Assembly: GCA_001512695.1 (NCBI GenBank)
Contig: LFSJ01000064.1
Span: 1 to 64,000 of the forward strand
Length of the DNA: 64,000 nt
Origin: Tepidanaerobacter sp. DTU063
Lineage (GTDB): Bacteria; Bacillota; Thermosediminibacteria; Thermosediminibacterales; Tepidanaerobacteraceae
Reading direction: 5' to 3'
Made by a program: the position numbers and the translations under genes. The notes under the pieces are model-generated. The model made no database searches and was not told where the DNA came from. It worked only from the letters and a program-made list of their open reading frames with translations. Shown in pieces: positions 25,874 through 34,518 of this stretch (position 1 is its first letter; each line of letters starts with the position of its first letter).

Positions 25874-26550
25874 CACTGTTGATTTATTTTCTGTATCAAT
25901 TTCTGTACAAAAGGTCCTCCCTCGCCCAAAGCAAATGCACTCATGGTACCACATGCCACATTTCTAATGGCAAAACTAATATATTCGGGAGGGATGTTGA
26001 TTTCTTCAAGTCTTTTCATTATGTTCAGGGCCGCTCTAATTGCTTCTTCACTGGCAATATTGTTTATATTTTTAACTAATATTTCATCGCCAAAACATAC
26101 AGTACCCAGCAGAGAAAATATCTTAGCTACTCTATTTCGTATGGTAATATCTTCACTGTCGATAACAATTAAAGGTAGTTCACCGGTTGAGGCCATGTGC
26201 TGTGCATGCCCGATAATTTTAGCGGCAGCTATCTTGCTTAATTTTTTTAAGGGGTCAAGAGCTATCTTCTCCGTATTAGTAGAAACATTGATTACTACCT
26301 GCTGCTGCTGCAATACGGATTTTAGCTCAGATATAGCCTGATGAATTGCATCGGCAGGCAATGCCAAAATAACATAATCTGATAGAGCGAGAAGAGAATA
26401 ACTATCCGTTGCTATGGCTGATATTTCCTTTGCCAATAGGCCACATTTTCTCAAATCTTTATCGATTAAAATAATGTTATACTGAGAATTTAATTTACGG
26501 GCAATAAAGCTGCCCATGCGACCGGCACCTATAATGGCAACTGTTTCCAT
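25873..26550 (-). CDS. NAD(P)-binding reductase-like protein
   Basis: This 225-residue protein starts with a Rossmann motif (VAIIGAGRMGSF). A helical C-terminal half follows with conserved NVACGTMSAFALGEGG. The fold suggests pyrroline-5-carboxylate reductase or F420-dependent NADP reductase-type enzymes, but the diagnostic C-terminal residues of either are not clear. It is the last gene of the operon running from the regulator (30556), directly after the P-loop gene by 11 bases. By context it may reduce an intermediate of the aminomutase pathway. Confidence 0.6.
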   Translation of the reverse strand: METVAIIGAGRMGSFIARKLNSQYNIILIDKDLRKCGLLAKEISAIATDSYSLLALSDYVILALPADAIHQAISELKSVLQQQQVVINVSTNTEKIALDPLKKLSKIAAAKIIGHAQHMASTGELPLIVIDSEDITIRNRVAKIFSLLGTVCFGDEILVKNINNIASEEAIRAALNIMKRLEEINIPPEYISFAIRNVACGTMSAFALGEGGPFVQKLIQKINQQ

Positions 26551-26560
26551 ATTCAGCCCC

Positions 26561-27652
26561 CTAACTCTGTTTTTCTAAACAAGCTAATAGGGTATTTAAC
26601 AAAGTGGTAGCACCTTCGTGTTTTATATCGATTACCGGTACTTTTACTGCCTTTCGCATTTTCTCCAATAATTCGTGCTTGTCAATGTAGCCTGGCTCGT
26701 ACATATCCTTCTCAAAACGATACTTTGGATAGAAAGGATTTACCGTAATTGCCAATAAGGGAAGCTTTCGCAAAGTCTTTACATTGCCGCCGTTTTCTTT
26801 TATTCTATTGATTTCATTTAATAGATTTTCCGGTTCCCCACCGGTGAGTAATTTTATGGAGTCTTTGATCACTAAAGTTCTGTTTGCCCATAGTTTGCCC
26901 ATACCATCGTTGAGCTGTTTTAGGGCACTTTCTGCTATCAATGCAGGAATGAAGATGATTCGCGTATCTTCAATCCTGTCGATGATTTCCTTTACCGTTG
27001 AATCATCGATAAGAGAACCATAATTTAACAGTTTTTTTTCTTCATTCAAATTTTCTGGGAAAAGTATTATTTTGTCTGCTTGAACAGAATGAAGAAATTC
27101 ATCATTTGATATATCAGCCAAATTGAGTAAGTCATATAAAGCCTTTGTTTCCTTTACTAAAATATCAATATTCACGTTGCGGGCAGCACCAGTTGCTATA
27201 ATAATCCCATCCGTTTCAATCATGGGTGCTATACGATTTAATGCTCCATCAACTAAAACAATTTTGCATCCAAAATCATCAATCATTCTATTTTCTACAT
27301 ATCTCAATTGACTGCCCTTATTTGGTCCTGCCACCACTGCCAAGCCTTCTTTAACAACTCTTACTATGTTTATATTGCCCAGGGGCGTTTTGATATCTGT
27401 TGTTTCCAATATTTCATACTTTGCATTTCCGCCGCAGAGACATTTCTGAGCAGTTGCCAAAATGGTGTTCTCTCTTACAAATAAACGAGGTTTTGGTAAT
27501 CTGGTTATATTGTCAATTTCTTCTCCATCATAGCCGATACTTGTTAAGCCAATGGAAATATTTATCTTGTACAATTCATTTAAAATAGCAGAAGTGGTGG
27601 TAGTTTTCCCCGTATTCTTTGCAGTTCCTGCTATGCCTACTATTAAGCTCAT
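26561..27652 (-). CDS. P-loop protein, possible aminomutase reactivase (KamB/Or-2-like)
   Basis: About 363 residues from the second of two adjacent ATGs (27652), spaced six bases from GGGGG. Residues near the N-terminus read VGIAGTAKNTGKTTTTSAIL, a Walker A loop. The arrangement N-T-G-K-T and the later VLVDGALNRIAPM Walker B-like segment resemble the P-loop proteins coded with lysine 5,6-aminomutase and ornithine aminomutase, which help reactivate these B12 enzymes. It follows the mutase gene by about 47 bases. The role is inferred from fold and position; identity with KamB has not been tested. Confidence 0.55.
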   Translation of the reverse strand: MSLIVGIAGTAKNTGKTTTTSAILNELYKINISIGLTSIGYDGEEIDNITRLPKPRLFVRENTILATAQKCLCGGNAKYEILETTDIKTPLGNINIVRVVKEGLAVVAGPNKGSQLRYVENRMIDDFGCKIVLVDGALNRIAPMIETDGIIIATGAARNVNIDILVKETKALYDLLNLADISNDEFLHSVQADKIILFPENLNEEKKLLNYGSLIDDSTVKEIIDRIEDTRIIFIPALIAESALKQLNDGMGKLWANRTLVIKDSIKLLTGGEPENLLNEINRIKENGGNVKTLRKLPLLAITVNPFYPKYRFEKDMYEPGYIDKHELLEKMRKAVKVPVIDIKHEGATTLLNTLLACLEKQS

Positions 27653-27699
27653 CATTAACCCCCTATTAGGCGAAATCAAAACACCGCATGGTGAAATTT

Positions 27700-29514
27700 T
27701 TACGCCTTGGTCAACACCGAATTCCTGCCAGCTCTTCCCGGATATGCTCCATCTTCACGACTTCCAAGTAAACCCTGGTATAAAGCATCTATGAAACTGC
27801 CGTTTTTCACCACGGACTCTAATACTTTCTCAATCCCTTCTTCCATTTCCTCGGCCCATTTTTTAGCATTTTCCGTTGGCTCCATGTTAGCGTGACCAAA
27901 GAACCTAAATGATGCCTGGGTTGCTCTCAGTGTATCAATTCTGGAAGCTGCGGTTATTGGACCTTTAGAAAAGGCTTCATCAGATGATGCTATTGAAATG
28001 CCGTCTACTCCTAATGAAGATGCAAGGGACGCGTGAAGTGCTGTCATCAGTGATGACTGAACTCTATCTTCAGTTTGGGTTAAGAATCCAATCGGTGCGC
28101 CACACCATATTGGTGCATTGACAATATTTCTTAGGCAATAAATTTTTGCTGCATTGAAATCCACGTAGTTATCTTCCATTTGACCATTAATCATGACTTC
28201 CGGTGAGTAGCAAAATAGTGGCTGGAGTATTGGTTTACCACCGAGTCTCAAGCCGAGTTTTGAAACTATTAGCATGCCTGCAAATGCTTTATATGCTGGA
28301 ACGCCGGAAAGCTCTTCATTTGTAACTACATCAAAGGGCATGCTAAATTCAGCTGCATACTTTATGGCAGCCACAGCATCTACGGTGAGCCGCTCGGGAT
28401 CAGTTCCACCACTTAATGATCCGTAAGCAATGTTTATTTTTGTCAAATCTGCCCCAATTTTACCAGCTATTACCACGGTTTCAGGGGTATTCAATCCTCT
28501 GTGTGCTCTGACCTGCCAGAGGGTATACGGCGCCAGGGATTCTTTAATACTTTTTAGGTTTTCATAAGTTATTATAGACCCGTCTTCCTCGTGTGTTATG
28601 TAACCTTCTAAAAATCCTTCGGTTCTTGCTCCCCAAGATGGATCAAAGTGTATGACGCCATCTGCTCCCCAAGCTTCACAAGATTTTATATGCGCAATGT
28701 CCATAAACGGGCAGCCTGTTCCGTATTGTATGAATACTACAGGGTTTTTATCCGTATGCTGGAGCTTCATTGGCCTCATTCGAGAATTAACATCACCAAC
28801 GTATTTACTCAGTGCACTTACTTCATCACTCGAGAGTGGTCGGGTTTTTTCACGATACTTACCGGCTTCATAAAAGGATTTCACTACATCGTCGCATAAT
28901 TTAGCATATTCCCTGCGAAATTTATCTTTTTCTGATTCACTGGTGCTCTCTATTATCTGCCGGCGAAGCTCAGCCCTCATAATTGCCGTAGTAGTTTTAT
29001 CACTTACATAGTCAAGAATTCCATCGACTATAGTATCGAGTAGTTTTTCTATTCTTTTATTGTTGAAATCGTACTTGTAATCTGCTGTAATATCCTTCTT
29101 TTCCTGCTTAACCCCGGTTTCTGCAGGTATATATTCTCTATCTTCAACAAAAGCTACAGCTTCCTCCACAGTTGTTCCCGGACCAAAGCCTGCATCAAAA
29201 CCCAGCTCTGCAGCAAGTTCCGGTCGTATTGCCATTCCACCTATGCCTATTTTTACCCTATCTCTTAAGCCAGCAGCTTCAGCCAGGTCGATAAATTTGC
29301 CCAAGATTTCTGCTACACCGTAACCTAAAGTACGGCTGATTAAAACAACATCTGCCTTGTTGTCAATTATAGCTTTAATAATCTCCTCCTGCGTATGGTC
29401 TGGAGGCATGAGTATAGTATCATGGCCATTTTGTTCCAGGCCCCGCTTTATCATTTTTAGCCCAATATCGTGAACTGGGTCCAAGGGTGCTAATAAAACT
29501 TTCTTTCTGCTCAT
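27700..29514 (-). CDS. Cobalamin aminomutase-like enzyme (lysine 5,6-/ornithine 4,5-aminomutase superfamily)
   Basis: The 604-residue protein carries a B12-binding domain at the N-terminus. The D-x-x-H-x-x-G motif is D12-H15-G18 (DPVHDIG), followed by VVLISRTLG and GIGGMAI. Residues about 160-604 form a barrel that resembles the lysine 5,6-aminomutase alpha subunit (KamD): both share GADG/V-I, A(R/T)TEGF, GLLG/FGG and a terminal GxxSK-like tail. In OraE the B12 domain is C-terminal and in KamDE it is a separate subunit, so this order is unusual. Aminomutases shift an amino group by one carbon using PLP and adenosylcobalamin; the substrate is unknown here. The ATG at 29514 is preceded by GGGAGG. 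Confidence 0.7.
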   Translation of the reverse strand: MSRKKVLLAPLDPVHDIGLKMIKRGLEQNGHDTILMPPDHTQEEIIKAIIDNKADVVLISRTLGYGVAEILGKFIDLAEAAGLRDRVKIGIGGMAIRPELAAELGFDAGFGPGTTVEEAVAFVEDREYIPAETGVKQEKKDITADYKYDFNNKRIEKLLDTIVDGILDYVSDKTTTAIMRAELRRQIIESTSESEKDKFRREYAKLCDDVVKSFYEAGKYREKTRPLSSDEVSALSKYVGDVNSRMRPMKLQHTDKNPVVFIQYGTGCPFMDIAHIKSCEAWGADGVIHFDPSWGARTEGFLEGYITHEEDGSIITYENLKSIKESLAPYTLWQVRAHRGLNTPETVVIAGKIGADLTKINIAYGSLSGGTDPERLTVDAVAAIKYAAEFSMPFDVVTNEELSGVPAYKAFAGMLIVSKLGLRLGGKPILQPLFCYSPEVMINGQMEDNYVDFNAAKIYCLRNIVNAPIWCGAPIGFLTQTEDRVQSSLMTALHASLASSLGVDGISIASSDEAFSKGPITAASRIDTLRATQASFRFFGHANMEPTENAKKWAEEMEEGIEKVLESVVKNGSFIDALYQGLLGSREDGAYPGRAGRNSVLTKA

Positions 29515-29527
29515 GACATACTCCTCC

Positions 29528-29761
29528 CTAATTGCTTTGATCAAAGAGCCAGCTATATCTATCGCCGGGCTTATAGATGTATCCTCTGGCCCGAATTCTC
29601 GCGCCAGGACCTTGATGCTGGATGAAGACTATAGTTGTATCTTTAAAGCCTAGTTTTTCCATTAATTCCAATGTAAATTTCTCTGCTTCCTCTTCGTCTT
29701 TGCAAACCAAATATGTCTCCAGGTCAACGGCGTCCATTACTTTTTCCAAGATGTCCGACAT
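29528..29761 (-). CDS. Small protein upstream of aminomutase, possible small subunit
   Basis: A 77-residue protein starting at ATG 29761 with GGAGGAGAT immediately upstream; the longer frame from 29803 has no SD. It begins MSDILEKVMDAVDLETYL and ends with a basic/aromatic segment (RARGYIYKPGDRYSWLF). I do not recognise it. It sits 13 bases before the aminomutase, like OraS (about 121 residues) sits before OraE. It may therefore be a reduced small subunit, which is inference from position only. Confidence 0.6.
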   Translation of the reverse strand: MSDILEKVMDAVDLETYLVCKDEEEAEKFTLELMEKLGFKDTTIVFIQHQGPGARIRARGYIYKPGDRYSWLFDQSN

Positions 29762-29803
29762 GCTATCTCCTCCTATACTCAAATAGTCCAGAATATCATA
29801 CAC

Positions 29804-30556
29804 TTAATCATTATCTGAACTGCTGTCATCTACCCCATTGACTATTTCCCAGTATCTCTTAACATCTCTTTCTAGCTTCTCTATATGATCGATCATTGCT
29901 TTTTCTGCCAATTCGGGATTTCTTGAAGCGATAGCTTCAAAAATCTTTTTGTGGTCTAAAAGGACCGTACTTTTGACTTCTTTTCTTATAAACTCAAGCA
30001 TTGGTGACAGTTGACCGTGCTGTCTGATTAAATCCATTGCTGCATCCAATACTCTATTTCGGGCGGCTTTGGAAATTATCTTGTGAAACTCCACATCATC
30101 ATCAGCTATGGAAATACCTTCTTTGACATGCATCTGCTGTCTTTTAACAATGTTTTGCATTTCGCTGATTTCTTCATCAGTTATATACATTGCTGCCAAC
30201 TTTGCCAATTGGCTCTCAATGGCTTTTCTCGCTATTAATAAATCAAGCAATTCTTGTTTGCCGGTTACCTTTATAACATTGAGCAATTCCTTGCCGTAAT
30301 GATTGATTGTATTCTCACGTTCCAGTTCCCTTAGCTTTTTTTTGCCCGCTGGAGTCAACTTTCTACCCTTAAAACCAATTTTTTCCGTATAACCCTTTAT
30401 ATCTAACTGCCTCAATATTCTACCAACAGTGGCTTCACTAATATTTATACCCTGCATTTGTAAAATGTTGCGTACGTAACCTGAGCCCACAGGAACTTCA
30501 GAATTATCTATGGATTTTAAAATTAAAAATAACATCCGCATTTTATCATGTTGCAT
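29804..30556 (-). CDS. Transcriptional regulator: winged-helix plus FCD domain
   Basis: This 250-residue protein has an N-terminal winged helix (about 1-75). It includes SEATVGRILRQLDIKGY and resembles the NrpR/ribonuclease-R-type wHTH rather than the usual GntR head. Residues about 85-235 make an all-helical FCD ligand domain with the metal histidines expected in DVEFHKII, HKKIFEAI and DHIEKLE. FCD regulators sense organic acids or amino acids. It opens the aminomutase operon, so it probably controls this and the flavoprotein operon. The start is ATG 30556 after GGGGG. Confidence 0.75.
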   Translation of the reverse strand: MQHDKMRMLFLILKSIDNSEVPVGSGYVRNILQMQGINISEATVGRILRQLDIKGYTEKIGFKGRKLTPAGKKKLRELERENTINHYGKELLNVIKVTGKQELLDLLIARKAIESQLAKLAAMYITDEEISEMQNIVKRQQMHVKEGISIADDDVEFHKIISKAARNRVLDAAMDLIRQHGQLSPMLEFIRKEVKSTVLLDHKKIFEAIASRNPELAEKAMIDHIEKLERDVKRYWEIVNGVDDSSSDND

Positions 30557-30675
30557 GTCAAACCCCCATTTTAATACTTACATAATTAACTATACATAAA
30601 TTTTCTAGTACAGCACCGGTTAAAACTATAAATTTAATATTATGGCATATCATTAAACTTTTAACAAAATGATTG

Positions 30676-30711
30676 AAAATAAAAGGAGTCAGTGATGACC
30701 CCTTTTATTTT
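30676..30711 (-). terminator. Terminator of flavoprotein operon
   Basis: AAAATAAAAGG and GTCA (30677-30691), loop GTGA, TGAC and CCTTTTATTTT (30696-30711): about 15 pairs with one A-C mismatch, with T-rich ends. It separates the PLP/flavoprotein operon from the regulator operon. The other bases in 30557-30731 hold no gene. Confidence 0.9.
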
Positions 30712-30731
30712 CGCATTTGATGCATAATATG

Positions 30732-32015
30732 TTATACAACTTTCTGATTAAACACGTCAGTCATTCCTGCTTTTTCTACACGTTCCTTTATTGCATTTAC
30801 ATCGGTAGAATACAAACCTAATTCTTTCATTCTCTCAAAGTATACGGAGCCAGAAAAGGTGTATTTCTTAGATATACCTTCTTCAGTCTTCATCTGTTCC
30901 TTTACATAAGCAATAGCATCGCCTACTGCAAGTTCTGTTGGAATCTGTACAAGTTCTTTTCCAACTGCCCACCTTACGGCATTGGCTCCAGCAAGAGTAC
31001 CGGTGCAAATGGCTTCAGTATGGCCTACCAGAGGTCCTGCTTTTTCGCCAGCGCAAAATAGGTTTTCCAACCCTTCCGTCTTTAGATGATTATCTCTAGG
31101 TGAAAGAGCAAGATATCTTATGGAGTTGCCCAGGTTTCCTGCATAAGGATCTTCATACCTGGCATTCTCAAATCCGGGGATTTGTCTTAAATCTTCTAAG
31201 GGGAAGAAGGGACTCATCAATTTTGCATGTCCAGTATCAAGTAGTATTACATTGTCCACGTACTCTTTCAAAGCGTACTGTTGACAGGCTTTTTTAGTAA
31301 GGATATCTGATCCTTCTTTTGAATGCTCCGGCACGGGTATAACTGCCACACCAGTTGAATTTAACTTGTCTACAATTTCCTGTGAAAGTGATTCTTTAAA
31401 GAGTTTACAAGAGCCGCTCATAGCTCCATAACTGCCATCTGCTTTCTTAGCCATCATTTCTTTGACGCCCATCTTGGCCGCAATGCTCACTCGGGGTCCA
31501 TAGCTTGGGCACCTGTATACGCACATTGCGCATCCATTTCCGTACTTGGTACAATTGCTTTGAGGACCAGCAGTTCCGGTACACTCAACAAAAACATCGC
31601 CTTCAAATTTTCTGTCATCTTCTGTGATCACAGCTAATATCTTGTTGCCCTCGCCAACTACATCCTTCACACGGCTTTCCGTATATACTTCAACACCTGC
31701 ATCTATGAGGACTTTTTTGACTGCCGGTTCCACTAAAGCCACATCGTACAATGTTGCATGCTTGTGACCAGGAAACTCAATGTTTTTATGTCTCGCTACA
31801 CTATCGGTAACTTGGAACAATTCGCCGCCACCCATAGCTATCATTTCTTCTGTAGCAGTAAACCTTCCGTTATTTCTCATGATACCGCCAACAAGGCCTG
31901 TTCCCAATAACATGTCAGTTCTTTCTAGCAAGACTACATCTGCACCGGCTTTTTTGGCTGATAAGGCAGCTGCAGTGCCGGCCCAGCCTCCTCCTATAAC
32001 AACTACTTTGGGCAT
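30732..32015 (-). CDS. FAD-dependent oxidoreductase of unknown substrate
   Basis: This 427-residue flavoprotein starts VVVIGGGWAGTAAALSAKKA, a dinucleotide-binding fold. It ends with LFCAGEKAGPLVGHTEAICT and a GxxAGANAVRWA helix, like the GidA/TrmFO/fumarate-reductase superfamily. An unusual internal insertion, CTKYGNGCAMCVYRCPSYGP, holds four cysteines that could bind an iron-sulfur cluster. The substrate is unknown; by operon position it may oxidise an amino acid or its product after the PLP enzyme. It follows the PLP gene by 66 bases, which contain a perfect 12-pair hairpin. Confidence 0.75.
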   Translation of the reverse strand: MPKVVVIGGGWAGTAAALSAKKAGADVVLLERTDMLLGTGLVGGIMRNNGRFTATEEMIAMGGGELFQVTDSVARHKNIEFPGHKHATLYDVALVEPAVKKVLIDAGVEVYTESRVKDVVGEGNKILAVITEDDRKFEGDVFVECTGTAGPQSNCTKYGNGCAMCVYRCPSYGPRVSIAAKMGVKEMMAKKADGSYGAMSGSCKLFKESLSQEIVDKLNSTGVAVIPVPEHSKEGSDILTKKACQQYALKEYVDNVILLDTGHAKLMSPFFPLEDLRQIPGFENARYEDPYAGNLGNSIRYLALSPRDNHLKTEGLENLFCAGEKAGPLVGHTEAICTGTLAGANAVRWAVGKELVQIPTELAVGDAIAYVKEQMKTEEGISKKYTFSGSVYFERMKELGLYSTDVNAIKERVEKAGMTDVFNQKVV

Positions 32016-32042
32016 GCTAATACCTCCTTTGATTTTTCAGGC

Positions 32043-32069
32043 TGACGTCAAGGCTTTGCCTTGACGTCA
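32043..32069. repeat. Perfect 12-pair hairpin between PLP and FAD genes
   Basis: TGACGTCAAGGC (32043-32054), loop TTT, GCCTTGACGTCA (32058-32069). No T-run follows, so it is not a standard terminator. It might stabilise one side of the processed mRNA or reduce downstream expression. TGACGTCA at each end is itself a palindrome. Confidence 0.8.
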
Positions 32070-32081
32070 TACAATTTCTAA

Positions 32082-33548
32082 TTAATCAATATATCCACTG
32101 TACTTGGCAATGATCTCCATGAGCTTGACAAGGGCTTTTACTGCATATCTGAACTTACTATCAATGATCTGTCCCTCATCATCCGTAGTACCAAGGCCCG
32201 GTGAAATCAGAATGTTTCCGTCATAAGCAACTGTTGGAATGACACCCATCTGTGAGAGGCCTGTTTGCAATAACTGGCTTCCAGCATACATGTCTTCGAT
32301 GGAGAAGATTGGGAATCCTAATTCGTCGCCTTCCCAGGTCTTTTCGTAGTTAACTTCAACGGCTCTGCTGTTGTAGGATTTGGATATGAGTATGCCTTTC
32401 TTAAGTTTAGGATGAATTTGTTCAAATTCTTCTTTAACAATATCGTACATGTCGTCAACGGGTTTCTTTAAGTTTTCAGGATTATCTCTCAATTCTTTCA
32501 GCGCTGCAATCATTCCGAGCATTGCTTCTTTACCTGGATCAAATCCAACATAAGCTGCTTTTCCATAGGATGATGTGGTGCCGTAGCGGTCACCGTGCAT
32601 TCCTAGGGCTCTGCGAATTGGTACCATAAATTCTTCTTTACCTATGATTAAACCTGACGTAGGTGACCCGCTGGCCTTATCCATACTATAAATTATTACG
32701 TCTGCACCGCTCTTGGTAATATCATGACCAATGAAAGGAACTCCCCAAGCATTATCCAAAACATAGGGCACGTCAAAGTCTTTGGCAATTTCCGCCAAAC
32801 GCTTCTGCAGTACAGGTACACCATCCTCGTCTTTTACGCCATAGCCGTATCCCGGTGTGTCGTAGGCAAGGGATGTGATACCAGTGAGCATCGTAGCATG
32901 GCGTTCGGCAACTTTCTTTATTTTTTCAGCTGAAGCTTCGGGATCGACATTGGTAAGCTGGAAAGTGGGGTGGAACTTAATACCGTGTACCGAATAATCG
33001 GCTCCTACCAATGGTACTATATACATACTTAAGTTATTTTGTCTCTTGCCATAGAAACCTAGTTCGCCGGCGGTTGAACCTCTGTCTGCAAGAACGTCTT
33101 TAAATCTGCCGGGGAAGGGTCTTCCGTAACCACCGTGGTGGTGTAGGTGTTTTTCATAGGGAATTATATAACGGGCCTGATAATTGTCACCGCGCCCCTG
33201 CATTGGTGGTGAAAATAGAACGTCAAGGGCAACCCATATTCCTGCTTCACAGGTGCTAATTGGTGCAGCATCATATTCATCACCATAAACATCTTTAACT
33301 ATTGATCTGATTTCGTCTACTAACTTAGATAAAGGAATTACTTCCTGAGCACCTTTCTCGACAGCTTCTCTTATATTTCTGCTCAAGGGAGAAGGACAGC
33401 CGGAAATAGCACCGGTCAAACCAAACTTACCTCTTAAATCTTCAGGAATTCCTATCTCATCTGCGGCTTTTTTCGCTTCCGCATAGATATTTGCAATGTT
33501 TGCTTGTAAATACTGATACATTTGAAACTTTTTGTTAAACTTTGCCAT
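32082..33548 (-). CDS. Fold-type-I PLP-dependent enzyme of unknown substrate
   Basis: This 488-residue protein has a PLP-enzyme architecture near residue 290-300: YSMDKASGSPTSGLIIG with a candidate Schiff-base lysine, and VPYVLDNAWG with the aspartate for the pyridine nitrogen. It looks most like SelA/cysteine-desulfurase/DgaE-type enzymes, but the family match is not precise. Conserved text YEKHLHHHGGYGRPFPG is unusual and rich in histidines. Reactions of the type (elimination, transamination) would give reactive enamines, which fits the RidA gene next to it. SD AAGGAGG precedes ATG 33548. Confidence 0.7.
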   Translation of the reverse strand: MAKFNKKFQMYQYLQANIANIYAEAKKAADEIGIPEDLRGKFGLTGAISGCPSPLSRNIREAVEKGAQEVIPLSKLVDEIRSIVKDVYGDEYDAAPISTCEAGIWVALDVLFSPPMQGRGDNYQARYIIPYEKHLHHHGGYGRPFPGRFKDVLADRGSTAGELGFYGKRQNNLSMYIVPLVGADYSVHGIKFHPTFQLTNVDPEASAEKIKKVAERHATMLTGITSLAYDTPGYGYGVKDEDGVPVLQKRLAEIAKDFDVPYVLDNAWGVPFIGHDITKSGADVIIYSMDKASGSPTSGLIIGKEEFMVPIRRALGMHGDRYGTTSSYGKAAYVGFDPGKEAMLGMIAALKELRDNPENLKKPVDDMYDIVKEEFEQIHPKLKKGILISKSYNSRAVEVNYEKTWEGDELGFPIFSIEDMYAGSQLLQTGLSQMGVIPTVAYDGNILISPGLGTTDDEGQIIDSKFRYAVKALVKLMEIIAKYSGYID

Positions 33549-33563
33549 TGTATTTCCTCCTTG

Positions 33564-34022
33564 TTATTTTAATTTTACTATTAATTCAACTTCACAAGTG
33601 GCGTCCATAGGAAGCTGATTGACACCAACAGCCGAGCGTGCATGGGCACCTGCTTCACCAAATATCTGGCCAAGCAGCTCTGAAGCTCCATTGATAACCT
33701 GAGGCTGCTGATTAAAACCATCGGCACTGTTTACAAAGCCAACAACCTTCACTATTTTTTCAACATTATCTAAACTTCCAGCTAAAGACTTTACTATGCT
33801 GAGACAGTTTAATGCACATATCTTGGCTGCTTCATACGCGTCTTCTACGGAAACCTCATCACCGACTTTACCTTTATACTTTAATTGTCCATCCACAAAG
33901 GGAATTTGACCTGCAGTATAAATATATTTGTCTACTTTTACACCGGGAACATATGCAGCTACCGGTTTTGGTGGTTCAGGTAACGCAAGACCTAATTCTT
34001 GAAGTTTTTTCTCGTACGACAT
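33564..34022 (-). CDS. RidA/YjgF-family deaminase
   Basis: About 152 residues from ATG 34022 after AAAGGAGG (spacing about 10 bases). Core sequence AGQIPFVDG near residue 40, ALNCLSIVKSLAGSLD, and the C-terminal RSAVGVNQLPMDATCEVELI block with the arginine that binds the carboxylate of imines. RidA proteins hydrolyse reactive 2-aminoacrylate-like enamines released by PLP enzymes, or take part in specific catabolic routes. It is between the PLP gene (15 bases downstream) and the DUF gene upstream. This makes an imine or enamine intermediate in the pathway likely, but this is inference. Confidence 0.9.
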   Translation of the reverse strand: MSYEKKLQELGLALPEPPKPVAAYVPGVKVDKYIYTAGQIPFVDGQLKYKGKVGDEVSVEDAYEAAKICALNCLSIVKSLAGSLDNVEKIVKVVGFVNSADGFNQQPQVINGASELLGQIFGEAGAHARSAVGVNQLPMDATCEVELIVKLK

Positions 34023-34062
34023 ACGCACAACACCTCCTTTCAAGTAGTGAAAATAAAAACCA

Positions 34063-34485
34063 TTAACCAATTACTACCTCATCATCAAGGTCAAGATTTC
34101 TTTCATTGCCTGAAGTGCGTTCTTCACCGTATATAACGATATTGTAGTGATTTGGCATATGAGTTTCATCAAAGCCTGCAATGTTTCCAATTACTTGTCC
34201 GTTTATTTTAACTTCATCGCCTACTGTTATTACTGTGCTTTCCCTTACAACAAAAAAACCTATATAAGCAATTTTGTTTACTACATCCCCTGGCTTCTTA
34301 GCTTCATCAGTTAAAATCAGCTCATGAACTTCATCAGCAACTAGACACCTTGATGGTTGTGGGATAAGCTGCAGACCCCGCTCTTCATACTTGCCGTCTA
34401 ATACAACGACTAAGTTTCCTTTTAAAGCTTTCTTCTTAGCGTAGGGATTGGTTTTAAACATACCGGTTTTATATGGATCAGCCAT
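34063..34485 (-). CDS. Conserved hypothetical protein, first gene of flavoprotein operon
   Basis: The product (140 residues) is a small beta-rich protein: LVVVLDGKYEERGLQLIPQP at the start, GFFVVRESTVITVGDEV in the middle and an acidic C-terminus (NLDLDDEVVIG). It resembles a DUF6917-type protein as I recall it, but I cannot confirm this. Nothing suggests a catalytic motif. It begins the operon that continues with RidA, the PLP enzyme and the flavoprotein. The SD GAGGAGG overlaps one arm of a dyad CTCATCAATGATGAG (34497-34511). Confidence 0.6.
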   Translation of the reverse strand: MADPYKTGMFKTNPYAKKKALKGNLVVVLDGKYEERGLQLIPQPSRCLVADEVHELILTDEAKKPGDVVNKIAYIGFFVVRESTVITVGDEVKINGQVIGNIAGFDETHMPNHYNIVIYGEERTSGNERNLDLDDEVVIG

Positions 34486-34518
34486 AAATCAGCCTCCTCA
34501 TCAATGATGAGCTATTTT

